35,219 bases of DNA. Origin: a virus. The stretch spans positions 1 to 35,219 of the IMG/VR virus record IMGVR_UViG_3300008266_000222; one strand, written 5' to 3'. Of the stretch, positions 24,321-32,224 are shown piece after piece. The notes below the pieces were generated by a model. That model searched no databases, was not told where the DNA came from, and saw only the letters and a program-made list of their open reading frames with translations. Positions within the stretch are counted from its first letter, which is position 1, and each line of letters opens with the position of its first letter. Both the position numbers and the translations under genes were made by a program.

Positions 24321-26696
24321 ATGCCGCAAGAAGCTGTACTTCCAGATGGCACGACACTTGAGTTCCCTGATGATGCCTCTATTGAGCAAATTCAAGATGT
24401 TGTTAACAAGTATAATGTAAAGCCGGAAGCGGAAAAGCCGTCTTTGGGCAAACAGGCTCTTGAAGCTGTTGCTCCTTTTGTTAGAGGTGTTAGCCCAACC
24501 GCTTTAGGCGCAGGAGTTGGAATGGCTCTTGGTGGCCCTCCTGGCGCATTGGCAGGAGCAGCGATTGCAGACTTAGGATTGTTAGCAACTGACACAAGTG
24601 TGCATGTGCTCAATAAATATCTGGGCACAAATTACGTTCCTCCAAGTCAAACCATCCAGTCTGCACTTAGTGCGATCGGTTTTCCGGAAAGTGAAACAAC
24701 TGGGGCGAGGTATTCAGAAGCGGCAGCCAGAGGTGTTGCAGGAGCCCTGGGTGGAATTGCTGGAGGAGTTCGACTAGCATCTGCTGCTGCTGCTGCTGGC
24801 AGAGAAACTGGGCTGGCTGCGGCGATTGGAAAAACTTTAGCAGATCAACCGGGGCGACAAATTGTTGCTGGGGCCACTGGAGGGCTTGCTGCTGAAAAGG
24901 CTCGCTCAGAACTTGAGAAGTTAGAGGTTCCGGATTGGGTGAGCACTTATGCTTTTCCTGTGGCTCAAATGGCTGCTGGGATTGCTGGAGGAGCCGCCGG
25001 CTCAATGGCCGCAGGAGCAGTATCTAAAGCCAGATCCATGCGAACCGGCCAATACCCAGCTCGCCCTGGATTAACTCCGGAAGAAACAGCAGCAACCATT
25101 GCTGAGATGGAAGCAAAAGGGCAACAGGTGCCCACATCATATGCCTTCCCTCCAGAAGGAGTGATTGGCAGAACAGCTCAACGGCTGGCGCGAGCCGGAG
25201 CTGCTGGGGATCTTGATCAAGAATTGTTGGACTTCAGAAACAAAGAGGTCAAAAAATTCTTTGCCGACCGAGGAATTACTCAGCCGACCAATGAGTTTCT
25301 CAAGGAAGTCACCGCAGATCTTGATCGTTTGAGGACATTCAAGATTGGGCGCAACAAACAGATTACGAGCGATATTGTTGCCCAGGGAGATCAGGTTGGA
25401 TTCGTGGTGCCCGTGGACAACTCAATTTCTGTCATCGACAAGTGGATTGAGAAGTTCAAGCAAAGCAACGAGCCAGCTATGTCTGGGGCAATTCAGAAGC
25501 TGGAAGCTGCCAAGGAAGGGCTTCGTGGCAAGCCTTTAGACGACCCTTTGTCGTCAATTTTGGACGCTTCAGGGCAGCAAATCAGTCGCCCTCCAACATT
25601 CCCTGGGAAACTGCTGTCTGAGGTTGATTTTAACCGAGATCTTGTTGGACAATGGACTAACGATCCGAGTCTTGCGTCAGTTAAGACCCAGCTAGGCAAG
25701 GCTGCTGATGAGGTCTACGGAGCAATCAAGGACGACATGCGCTCGTTCATGCAAGACAACGGGTTGAATGCGCAGCTTTGGGATGAGGCAACTGCTCGCT
25801 TGAAAGACAGTTTTGGAGAACTGGAGTCCACAGCTTTAAGGTACGTTCTTAACAAGGGTCAAGTGCAGCCTGAAGCTGTTGAAAGGCTTTTGTTTAACAA
25901 GGCTCCCAGCCAGGTTGAATTGTTGTACAAAAACCTGAGCCCCGAGGGACGCAGAAACGCGCAGTTTGCCCTGCTTGAAAAGGCTTACTCAGACTCGATG
26001 GATTTGGCGACCGGAGAGATCAGTACAGTGAAAGTGGAGAAAAAACTGAACGACCTCAAGAAGGAGTACGGCATTTACTTTCCTAATCCATTGGACAAAA
26101 CAGAAATGGAAGGATTGACCAGGATGTTGCGACTGACGGCTCCGGCAGAGGAATTGACCGCAGATCCAGCTACAGGTCAACGTGCTGTGACGCCCATGAT
26201 TGGGCTTGCGCTTGCCGGAAAAGGTTTTGGCAAAGCGGCAGCGATTGCAACTACACTTGATCGTTTTGCGAGCTTTTACGAGTCTCCGGTAGCCCGAAAA
26301 ATTTTGCGGGCCATACCAAAAGCGCCAGAAAACAGCCCTGAACAACTTGCGCTTGTAAAGCGGCTTGTGAACTCATACGAAATCTTTTTGGACCAGAAAG
26401 ATGTTGAAGACCTTGAAAAACGGAGAGTTGCAGCAGCCTTTTTGCCGCAATTTACTGCGGTTGAAGAGATGCCTGATGGAGGAGTTATTAAAACAGACAA
26501 CTCTCTTGGGCTCAAGATGTACCAAGTCAAAGGAAAGCCTGTTCGCGTTTTTGATTCAAACAATCAACCGATTGGAATTTTTGGTTCCGAAGCAGAAGCC
26601 ATAAAGAAGGCTACTGACCTGACTTACAAAAGAGTGAAGAGTGAAATCAAGAGAAAGGAAAAAATTTATGCCATTGAAGAAAAGTCCATCCGATAA
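24321..26696 (+). CDS. Putative large internal virion (ejection) protein, 791 aa
   Basis: The N-terminus PDGTTLEFPDDASIEQIQDV resembles short leading modules seen in some large phage ejection proteins. Residues about 45-90 and 135-245 are Gly/Ala-rich and hydrophobic, and could insert into membranes. The C-terminal 540 residues are helical and charged. No transglycosylase Glu/Ser motif stands out, so a lytic activity is not supported. The DNA GC content rises in its middle. Together with the two preceding genes it may form an ejection complex; this is inference from position and composition. Its 3' end overlaps the next small gene by 29 bp. Confidence 0.65.
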   Translation: MPQEAVLPDGTTLEFPDDASIEQIQDVVNKYNVKPEAEKPSLGKQALEAVAPFVRGVSPTALGAGVGMALGGPPGALAGAAIADLGLLATDTSVHVLNKYLGTNYVPPSQTIQSALSAIGFPESETTGARYSEAAARGVAGALGGIAGGVRLASAAAAAGRETGLAAAIGKTLADQPGRQIVAGATGGLAAEKARSELEKLEVPDWVSTYAFPVAQMAAGIAGGAAGSMAAGAVSKARSMRTGQYPARPGLTPEETAATIAEMEAKGQQVPTSYAFPPEGVIGRTAQRLARAGAAGDLDQELLDFRNKEVKKFFADRGITQPTNEFLKEVTADLDRLRTFKIGRNKQITSDIVAQGDQVGFVVPVDNSISVIDKWIEKFKQSNEPAMSGAIQKLEAAKEGLRGKPLDDPLSSILDASGQQISRPPTFPGKLLSEVDFNRDLVGQWTNDPSLASVKTQLGKAADEVYGAIKDDMRSFMQDNGLNAQLWDEATARLKDSFGELESTALRYVLNKGQVQPEAVERLLFNKAPSQVELLYKNLSPEGRRNAQFALLEKAYSDSMDLATGEISTVKVEKKLNDLKKEYGIYFPNPLDKTEMEGLTRMLRLTAPAEELTADPATGQRAVTPMIGLALAGKGFGKAAAIATTLDRFASFYESPVARKILRAIPKAPENSPEQLALVKRLVNSYEIFLDQKDVEDLEKRRVAAAFLPQFTAVEEMPDGGVIKTDNSLGLKMYQVKGKPVRVFDSNNQPIGIFGSEAEAIKKATDLTYKRVKSEIKRKEKIYAIEEKSIR

Positions 26697-26823
26697 GGCG
26701 TTTACGTACAACCTCAAGAAGGAGCTTGGAGCCGGGGTGCCCAAGAAACAGGCACTTGCTGTTGCGTACTCTGTGCAGCGTGAAGCAGCGAAAAAAGAGG
26801 CCGCCAACAGAAGAAAACGTTAA
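26668..26823 (+). CDS. Small basic phage protein, 51 aa (DUF6496-like)
   Basis: I took ATG 26668 because AAGGA lies nine to ten bases before it, one of few good ribosome-binding sites here. The 51-aa product begins MPLKKSPSDKAFTYNLKKEL and ends with KKEAANRRKR; the middle has PKKQALAVAYSVQ. Similar small proteins are widespread in phages, with no agreed role. It overlaps the end of the preceding 791-aa gene. It is the last gene of the late module, followed by a 94-bp gap. Confidence 0.72.
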   Translation: MPLKKSPSDKAFTYNLKKELGAGVPKKQALAVAYSVQREAAKKEAANRRKR

Positions 26824-26917
26824 AAAGCACAAAAAAGTTGTTGTCAGCTTGTTCTCAGCCTTGTAGCTGTTCGTCCGCCGCAATGACGCGGCATCAAACG
26901 AAAAAACACTACAAGGT
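26824..26917 (+). promoter_or_regulatory. Intergenic gap between late and replication modules; weak promoter candidate
   Basis: TTGTCA (26841-26846) lies 17 bp before TAGCTG (26864-26869), a poor match to a sigma70-type promoter. GCCGC and GCGGC around an AATGAC loop (near 26877-26892) form a hairpin without a T-run. It is the only gap of note before the SSB-like gene, so a promoter here is plausible, but the elements are weak. Confidence 0.25.
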
Positions 26918-27565
26918 ATGAAAGTAGCACAGATCAAAGACTTAGCCAATCTTGCCGACGGCTCCACGATTGGTGAAATGCGTGTCACCATCAAGAAAGC
27001 GTTCCCTCCTCGCACTGGGAAGGGAAAGTTTGGTGACTGGAGGGTGCAGAACTGCATCATCTCGGATGGCACCGGCGAAGCTCGCGCCAGCTTTTGGCTT
27101 CCGAGTGAGATGAAAGACTTCGAGGGTCAAATGTTGACCTTGAGGAGTCAGGCCGGCAAGAAGGGGTTGGCTGGCATTTCGGTGCAGTGGAGCGACCACA
27201 GTTCATCGAACGAACTTAAAGTCACTGAGCAGGCAGCAATCGTTGACGACGCTGGGGGCAAAGTGGCCGAGGTTGCTGCCCAGGCGGCGCGAATCCCGCA
27301 GCACAAAGCTGCTGTCAACTCTCCTGCTGACGCGAAGAAGTTTCTCTTCCAGTGTGCGCAGTTGATGGTTGATGCCATTAAGGCGTCTCACTGGGTTGGG
27401 GAGCAGGTGAAGTGTTCTCCTGAGCAGTTGCAGGCAATTGCCAGCTCACTGTTTATCTCCGGTGATCGTGCAGGTTTGTCTCGCGTGTACCCTACCGGGG
27501 TGAAGGTTGAGGAGCCCGTAAAGGAACAAGCAGACGACGAGGAGGGAGATGAAATTGGATTCTAG
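26918..27565 (+). CDS. Single-stranded DNA-binding OB-fold protein
   Basis: The 215-aa protein has an OB-fold-like N-terminal half (about residues 5-110) with GDWRVQNCIISDGTGEARAS and aromatic or hydrophobic strand positions. A linker and a short helical region follow. The last residues, ADDEEGDEIGF, form an acidic tail with a hydrophobic end like that of SSB and T7 gp2.5-type proteins, which recruit partners. It would protect ssDNA during phage replication and recombination. It begins the replication module and overlaps the HTH gene (27549) by 17 bases. It is not a typical bacterial SSB in length or sequence, so I give no symbol. Confidence 0.72.
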   Translation: MKVAQIKDLANLADGSTIGEMRVTIKKAFPPRTGKGKFGDWRVQNCIISDGTGEARASFWLPSEMKDFEGQMLTLRSQAGKKGLAGISVQWSDHSSSNELKVTEQAAIVDDAGGKVAEVAAQAARIPQHKAAVNSPADAKKFLFQCAQLMVDAIKASHWVGEQVKCSPEQLQAIASSLFISGDRAGLSRVYPTGVKVEEPVKEQADDEEGDEIGF

Positions 27566-27746
27566 ACCTCGGCTTATGACCTGTCAGGAGATTGCTGAAA
27601 TGGTCAGCGTCACTCCGCAAATCATCTACAAGCTTGTGAAGAAGAAGCAGATTCCCCATGTTCGTTTGGGGAAAATCATTCGCTTCAAAAGTGATGTAAT
27701 TGAAAGGTGGCTTGAATCCAGCACTGTCCATGAACAGCCGAGCTAA
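27549..27746 (+). CDS. Excisionase-like HTH DNA-binding protein, 65 aa
   Basis: The protein is one winged-HTH/HTH_17-type domain: LMTCQEIAEMVSVTPQIIYK is the helix-turn-helix and KKKQIPHVRLGKIIRF the following wing or strand. It may act as a transcription regulator. No integrase is in the window, so a true excisionase function is unsupported. It starts inside the end of the SSB-like gene behind a purine-rich GAGGAGGGAG, and its end overlaps the nuclease gene at 27730 by 17 bases. Confidence 0.78.
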   Translation: MKLDSRPRLMTCQEIAEMVSVTPQIIYKLVKKKQIPHVRLGKIIRFKSDVIERWLESSTVHEQPS

Positions 27747-28083
27747 AGGCTGCCGAGGAGAGCGCATGTGGCGCGATGAACTTCGGGAGGCTGGCTTCAC
27801 CGCAAGGCGGGGCCAGCAGTTCGCCGGGGGCACAGACTCGCCAGATGTCATCTGTGAGGAACTGCGCGGGCTTCACCAAGAGGTTAAGTTCGTGCAGGCT
27901 CTCAACCTCGACAAAGCCTGTGAACAAGCCGAACGTGACGGTGCAGGGAAGCCTTGGATCGTTGCTCACAAAAAGAACCGAACGAAGTGGAAGGTGACAA
28001 TGGACGCTGAGTTGTTCTTCCGCTTACTTCGAGATGGGATGGAAACTTTCGCGACACCTGCCCCGCTGGGCTCCGGTCGATGA
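27730..28083 (+). CDS. PD-(D/E)XK nuclease, Holliday-junction-resolvase-like
   Basis: The 117-aa product has the nuclease core: SRAKGCRGERMWRDELREAG opens with a helix, GGTDSPDVI supplies the Asp, and HQEVKFVQ supplies the Glu-x-Lys. The length and layout match small archaeal-type (Hjc-like) or phage resolvases, which cut branched DNA before packaging. I chose ATG 27730 because the frame before it reads only the end of the HTH gene. Restriction-like or repair nuclease roles are alternatives, as the same fold serves many functions. The gene fits the replication and recombination context. Confidence 0.72.
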   Translation: MNSRAKGCRGERMWRDELREAGFTARRGQQFAGGTDSPDVICEELRGLHQEVKFVQALNLDKACEQAERDGAGKPWIVAHKKNRTKWKVTMDAELFFRLLRDGMETFATPAPLGSGR

Positions 28084-28141
28084 AGGTGTAATAGTTTAGC
28101 AGGGGCGCGACTGTGGCAACGCGCAACATAATACACTAAAC

Positions 28142-28456
28142 ATGAGACATATACTTGAAATTCCACAGAACGTCGTCACCGCATTTTTTACGATGCGCGA
28201 TGAAAACGGCAGCATCTACTCTGGTGTTGCCAAGGGAGAACCGCACTATACCGAAAGCCTGGCGATCTCGTTTGGGGCTTTTGTTGCGATTGTGCAGGCT
28301 ATTGAGTCAATGGACGGCCCGGAGTCCAAGGTTGCCAAGGATCTGCGTGACGCCATGCAGGAACAAACCTTGGAGCAATCTCGTCAGATGCTGACTGACA
28401 TTGCAGCGGCAACCCGAGCGTTCCTCGACGATCAGGAGGAAGGAGGTGCGGAATGA
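28142..28456 (+). CDS. Hypothetical protein, 104 aa
   Basis: I recognise no family. It is a small acidic protein with an N-terminal beta part (ILEIPQNVVTAFFTMRDENG), a short central segment, and a helical C-terminus ending in FLDDQEEGGAE. The DNA that encodes its acidic end contains AGGAGGAAGGAGGTG, an excellent ribosome-binding site for the next gene at 28453, so the two are tightly coupled. Confidence 0.65.
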   Translation: MRHILEIPQNVVTAFFTMRDENGSIYSGVAKGEPHYTESLAISFGAFVAIVQAIESMDGPESKVAKDLRDAMQEQTLEQSRQMLTDIAAATRAFLDDQEEGGAE

Positions 28457-29148
28457 GTGAGCAAGACAACGCACGGCAGGAAATGGAACGGCTCGCTACC
28501 GCACGCGACGAGTGGCGGAGGACTGCATATGAGATTACCGAGCAGGCAAACAAAATGCGTGACAATCTGACCGAGGAACGCGACATCGCTAAGGCTGACT
28601 TCGAGAAAGTGGTTGGCTACAATACACGGTTGCAAGATGAGTTGGATAAAGCCCGCGCCGAGGTTGAGCGGTTGACCCGGGAACTGGAGCAAGCCATCTC
28701 CGAACGCACGCCGCACGATTACGGGATCATAAAAGAACAACGTGACCACTACCGTGACAGGCTGTGCACTTCGATAAAAGAAACTCAAGAAGTCCGCACT
28801 GAGGTAGAGCAACTCAAGCAAGCACTACACGACGCTCGATTGGAGAATAGCGGACAGGCTGCTGAGATCGAGCAACTGAAAGAGAAGCGTAATGATTACC
28901 GAGAGCGGTTGGGAATAGCAGCCAAGGAGGCCATTGAAGCGTCCGCTGAGGTGGAGCGGTTGCGCAATCATACCGGAGCCATCATCAAACTGATTCGTCC
29001 CGAGCCTTCCCGACTGGAGATTGCGGCGATGTTTAAGGCAGCATGGCTCTCAAACGCAGACTACAAATCCGAAGATCGGTGCGACGAGGGTTGGTGGATC
29101 GAGCAGGCCGACGCACTGATTGCAGCAGCGAAAGGGGGCACGGAATGA
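28453..29148 (+). CDS. Coiled-coil protein, 231 aa
   Basis: Residues about 1-175 are a long coiled coil with heptads, rich in Glu, Arg, Leu and Gln. The remaining 50 residues are a small domain with the motif CDEGWWIEQADALIAAAKGG. It has a strong Shine-Dalgarno site (AAGGAGGTG, five bases before the ATG). Function is unknown. The coiled coil could be a structural or partner-binding protein in the replication region. It overlaps the next gene by ATGA. Confidence 0.7.
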   Translation: MSEQDNARQEMERLATARDEWRRTAYEITEQANKMRDNLTEERDIAKADFEKVVGYNTRLQDELDKARAEVERLTRELEQAISERTPHDYGIIKEQRDHYRDRLCTSIKETQEVRTEVEQLKQALHDARLENSGQAAEIEQLKEKRNDYRERLGIAAKEAIEASAEVERLRNHTGAIIKLIRPEPSRLEIAAMFKAAWLSNADYKSEDRCDEGWWIEQADALIAAAKGGTE

Positions 29149-29702
29149 GAGTGATGATCAAGTACGTCGATGGACACATGTCAGAGCTGTTTGGGGTGTA
29201 TTCCGCTGTCATGTATCACGACGAGTCCGAAACGGCCTCTGGCGGGGCTTCTAGCGCTTGCGGTGAGCAATCCTTGTTTGCGTCAATGAACGAAACTGCC
29301 CCTTTAATGATGACCGGAGGGGATGAGCAGAGGGGTGATGGAGTGGGGTTTGGTAGGATAGGGGGTATGGGGGAAAGGAAGGAAAGGGGCGAGGAAGCGG
29401 GGAGAGAGAAGGGGCACCCATGCATCTACAAGATGGTCTTTCGGTGCTCTGACGGGGAGACTTTTGCCCCGGTTGCCGTGCTCGATCTTGCGGTTAGCAA
29501 ATACGGGGAGCAAAGCACTCACGAGGAGATGGTGAAGGCGGCGCAGTGGCTCATTGCCAACCCCGGAAAGAAGCGCAAGAAGAAGGGCCTTGGGACTTTT
29601 CTCATGGCATGGTTTGAGAGGTCAGCGCAGTTTCGCGCCGAACGTCGCAGAATGAACTCAGGAAACTTACTCAATGAAGAAACAACCGACCAAGCTTGGT
29701 GA
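29145..29702 (+). CDS. Putative replication-accessory (helicase-loader-like) protein, 185 aa
   Basis: I chose ATG 29145, which overlaps the previous stop and has a GGGGG ribosome-binding site seven bases away. The first 45 residues are mixed. Residues about 55-90 are Gly/Glu/Arg-rich low complexity, coded by a purine-rich tract (29313-29413). The C-terminus has WLIANPGKKRKKKGLGTFLM followed by AWFERSAQFRAERRR. That short module recurs at the end of phage replication or helicase-loader proteins. Position just before the helicase N-part supports a loading or accessory role, but this is inference. The ORF continues upstream without an obvious start. Confidence 0.55.
   Translation: MRVMIKYVDGHMSELFGVYSAVMYHDESETASGGASSACGEQSLFASMNETAPLMMTGGDEQRGDGVGFGRIGGMGERKERGEEAGREKGHPCIYKMVFRCSDGETFAPVAVLDLAVSKYGEQSTHEEMVKAAQWLIANPGKKRKKKGLGTFLMAWFERSAQFRAERRRMNSGNLLNEETTDQAW
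29313..29416 (+). repeat. Purine-rich, G-run tract inside the helicase-loader-like gene
   Basis: About 100 bp of the plus strand are almost pure purine, with G runs of 4-5 (for example near 29355, 29370 and 29388). The tract could form a loose G-quadruplex or triplex. It resembles the polypurine tract at 640-784 in composition and in the recurrent AGGGG motif, but encodes a low-complexity linker here. Confidence 0.5.
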
Positions 29703-30360
29703 AGACTTGTCTCTTCCTCAGGCTCTTGAGTCTGAGCGTGGCATCGCGTCTATTGCGCTAAACAACCCGAAGACAGTGCTGAACGTGATGGCCGAGCGAG
29801 GCTTTCAACCGGCAGACATCTTCGACGCAACGTGCCGGGCAGCCGTTGAGGTTGTGCTCGATCTGAACGCGAAGGGCATCACGCCGGATGCGCGAGTCAT
29901 CTTCGAGCGGATGCGCGAGAGGATCCCGGAGATCAGCTTTGCGACATTGACCGATTTGTACACGGTCATGCCGATTGAGTCGGCTTTGCCTGAGTTGCTC
30001 GCCATCGTGACTGCAACAGCCAAACGGAGGACGCTGATGGTCGTTCTCCACGAGGCTATGGGGGCCATCCACAAAACGGATCTTCCAACCGTTGAGCTTG
30101 TGCAGGATGTAGCCATGAAGGTGGATGCCATCCAGACCAAGCTTGCCCCTCCTAGACGCATGGATACTCAGTCTCTGTTGTTGGAGGCGGTTCAGCGATA
30201 CGAAACTGGAGACGACGAGACTCAGCGAATCCGCACCGGCTACGAGAAGCTCGACAATCTCACGCCTATCCGCTACGGCGACTTCGTTGTTGTCGGCGGC
30301 GAGACAAAGTCGGGTAAAACCATGTTCGCACTCAACATTATTGCAAACTTAATAGCATGA
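29674..30360 (+). CDS. DnaB-type replicative helicase, N-terminal half including Walker A
   Basis: The 228-aa product has the N-terminal helical domain of DnaB helicases (residues about 10-110: LPQALESERGIASIALNNPK, then FQPADIF and PDARVIFERM). A linker follows, then the start of the RecA-type ATPase: IRTGYEKLDNLT (187-198) and Walker A GGETKSGKT at 208-216. It ends with FALNIIANLIA, right after the Walker A helix, at TGA 30358-30360. Walker B and all later motifs are missing here; they are on the gene at 32434. Its stop overlaps the start of an unrelated gene (ATGA), so this is a designed gene end rather than a random break. ATP hydrolysis would require the partner half. Confidence 0.85.
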   Translation: MKKQPTKLGEDLSLPQALESERGIASIALNNPKTVLNVMAERGFQPADIFDATCRAAVEVVLDLNAKGITPDARVIFERMRERIPEISFATLTDLYTVMPIESALPELLAIVTATAKRRTLMVVLHEAMGAIHKTDLPTVELVQDVAMKVDAIQTKLAPPRRMDTQSLLLEAVQRYETGDDETQRIRTGYEKLDNLTPIRYGDFVVVGGETKSGKTMFALNIIANLIA

Positions 30361-30671
30361 AACTTATCAACTTAACTCCACACGACATCAAGATTGGGGA
30401 CATGGTGATCCCTGCATCGGGAGAGATTGCGCGCATGAACGTCAGCACGATGGATGCTGGTCAGATTGAAGGCATTTCGATTGTGGAAACCCGCATCCTT
30501 GGATTCAGTGGAATCCCTGAGCCCGCACCTGATACGGCCTACATTGTGCCGTCCATGGTCCGGGTACAATTCCCTAAACGTCGTGATCTACTCAGCCCTT
30601 CCAAATTTCTTCGAGACCGACACGGTTCAATCACCGGTTGTTTGGGATTGGAGATTAACCCCGAACAGTAA
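30357..30671 (+). CDS. Hypothetical phage protein with INLTPH motif, 104 aa
   Basis: The start MKLINLTPHDIKIGDMVIPA matches a type of small phage and plasmid protein with INLTPH at the N-terminus. The rest contains GFSGIPEPAPDTAYIVPSMV and a C-terminal LSPSKFLRDRHGSITGCLGL, typical of the same family. The function is unknown, though family members are common in phages of many hosts. It lies directly inside the interval that splits the helicase gene and starts in ATGA overlap with the helicase N-part. Intact and without frameshift. Confidence 0.75.
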   Translation: MKLINLTPHDIKIGDMVIPASGEIARMNVSTMDAGQIEGISIVETRILGFSGIPEPAPDTAYIVPSMVRVQFPKRRDLLSPSKFLRDRHGSITGCLGLEINPEQ

Positions 30672-30684
30672 GCACCACACCCAC

Positions 30685-30918
30685 ATGAACATTGCACCCA
30701 TCAGTTCAGTCTACCAAGTCGCCAGTTACATGCAGTTGCGTCCGCTCGTAAAAGCTGTCGTGGACAGCCTGGATCGCATGCCGAAAACCAGCCTCCCAAC
30801 GGAGATTCCGGGGACGGTCCAGTCACATGCCAGAATGCCCGCGGTAACGCTCTACACACAACACGGCGAAGTCATCCGAAAGTCAGCAGAGAAAGGAAAT
30901 TTAATCGGACACGCATGA
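30685..30918 (+). CDS. Hypothetical protein, 77 aa
   Basis: I took ATG 30685, just after the INLTPH gene; the long frame further upstream overlaps that gene. The product (MNIAPISSVYQVASYMQLRP onwards) is a small helical protein with a Pro-rich middle, then VTLYTQHGEVIRKSAEKG. I recognise no family. It overlaps the dNMP kinase start by ATGA, so it belongs to the same transcript. Confidence 0.55.
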   Translation: MNIAPISSVYQVASYMQLRPLVKAVVDSLDRMPKTSLPTEIPGTVQSHARMPAVTLYTQHGEVIRKSAEKGNLIGHA

Positions 30919-31394
30919 ACACAAAACTCATAGGACTCGTTGGAAACGCGAGGGTTGGGAAAGACACCGCTGCGGAAGTTTTCTTCCGTGCCGGATTTGA
31001 GCGGGCAGCATTTGCTGACCCCATCAAAGCTCTAGCCGTGCAGCATTTCGGCTGGCATGGCGTGAAGGACGAACGGGGGCGCAAGCTCTTGCAGGACTTA
31101 GGCATGGCGGGGCGCGAGTTCGATCCGGAGGTCTGGATCCGACACATGCGCTGGAGCAATCCCATCCGCTATGGAAAGCCCTGCGTTATCACAGATGTGC
31201 GCTTCGAGAACGAAGCGCAGTGGATTCAGCGTCAGGGAGGCAAGTTGGTCAGAATTATTCGTCCAGACATTCCTGTTATTCAACACGTTAGCGAAACAGA
31301 GCAAAAAAAGATTGCGTGTCACTACGAAATTGTGAACGCTGGAACCGTGCAAGATTTGCACGCGTTGGTCGAAGATCTAATAAACTCACTATAA
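30915..31394 (+). CDS. Deoxynucleoside monophosphate kinase (T4 gp1-like)
   Basis: This enzyme phosphorylates dNMPs, supplying dNDPs for phage DNA synthesis. The 159-aa protein starts LIGLVGNARVGKDTAAEVF with the P-loop GNARVGKDT near residues 10-18. The following FADPIKALAVQHF and ITDVRFENEAQ motifs match T4-type dNMP kinases. The C-terminal region ends in a short helix. It lies within the interval between the two helicase halves, in keeping with a replication cluster. An alternative is another P-loop kinase, which is less likely given the DPIKA and DVRF motifs. Confidence 0.85.
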   Translation: MNTKLIGLVGNARVGKDTAAEVFFRAGFERAAFADPIKALAVQHFGWHGVKDERGRKLLQDLGMAGREFDPEVWIRHMRWSNPIRYGKPCVITDVRFENEAQWIQRQGGKLVRIIRPDIPVIQHVSETEQKKIACHYEIVNAGTVQDLHALVEDLINSL

Positions 31395-31399
31395 TTACT

Positions 31400-32224
31400 A
31401 TGACGGACTTCATACTTCACAATGCAGAGATGCAGGACTACCGGGCCATGCCCGGCTTATCAAAGCACCAGTTCGACTGGTTCATGCAAAACCCGGCATA
31501 TTATGCGTGGAGGCGCACGCAGGACTTCAAGCCTAGCCGGGACATGATGCTTGGAACACTGATCCACAGTCAGGTGTTAGAGGGGCGCATTGACTATGCT
31601 GTTGGCCCCCAAGTTGACCGCAGGACAAAGATCGGGAAGGAAACATGGGAGGCTTTCTGTCATGAAAATATTGGCAAAGAGGTTGTGAGCGAGGATGAGG
31701 GGCGGAGGATTGAAGGTTCAGTCCTCACCGCAGAGGTGTTGTTGTCTGAATTGGGGTACAACCCAAAAGAAGACCAAACTAAGCTTTGGGTGGAGCCCTC
31801 AATGTTTTGGGAGGATGACCGGTTTGAAGGCGCCCAATTCAAAGGGCGGCCAGATCTGATAATCCCTCCGGGGGCGAATGAGCCGGATGGGTTGTGGACG
31901 GTTGTGGACATCAAGACCACCAGTGATTTCTTCAAGTTCACATCCAAGTTTTGGAACTTTCACTACGACCGTCAGGCAGTCTGGTATCAGTGGGGATTGA
32001 GACAACTCGGCAAAGAAAACACCCGGTTTATCTTTGCGGTGGTAGACACGGAGGAGCCGCACCTTGGGCAACTCATGCAACTCGATCCGCTGGCGGAGAA
32101 ATTTGCTTGGGACGTGATCCGGCCCAGTTTGTTCCACTATTCGCTCTGCCACAAAAACAACGAGTGGCCGGGGCCTCGGGGGATCAGGATGCTCAATCGT
32201 CATGGGCTGGGTGCTTTTACGTAA
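31400..32224 (+). CDS. RecE-like PD-(D/E)XK exonuclease (DUF3799-type)
   Basis: The 274-aa protein would resect double-stranded DNA ends for recombination. The start GLSKHQFDWFMQNPAYYAWR is characteristic of RecE/YqaJ-like exonucleases; MMLGTLIHSQVLEG is the conserved helix after it, with the motif His. QFKGRPDLIIPPG supplies the metal-binding Asp, and VVDIKTTSDFFKF supplies the Asp-x-Lys. The later DRQAVWYQWGLR is the expected Gln/Tyr motif. It would work with the SSB-like protein; no recombinase (RecT/Erf) is seen. I chose ATG 31400 over an upstream start that overlaps the dNMP kinase in another frame. Confidence 0.85.
   Translation: MTDFILHNAEMQDYRAMPGLSKHQFDWFMQNPAYYAWRRTQDFKPSRDMMLGTLIHSQVLEGRIDYAVGPQVDRRTKIGKETWEAFCHENIGKEVVSEDEGRRIEGSVLTAEVLLSELGYNPKEDQTKLWVEPSMFWEDDRFEGAQFKGRPDLIIPPGANEPDGLWTVVDIKTTSDFFKFTSKFWNFHYDRQAVWYQWGLRQLGKENTRFIFAVVDTEEPHLGQLMQLDPLAEKFAWDVIRPSLFHYSLCHKNNEWPGPRGIRMLNRHGLGAFT

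Noticed and set aside
27549-27746. Excisionase as evidence of a temperate phage
   Set aside because: The protein has an excisionase-like HTH, but no integrase, repressor or attachment-site duplication is visible, so lysogeny is not supported.
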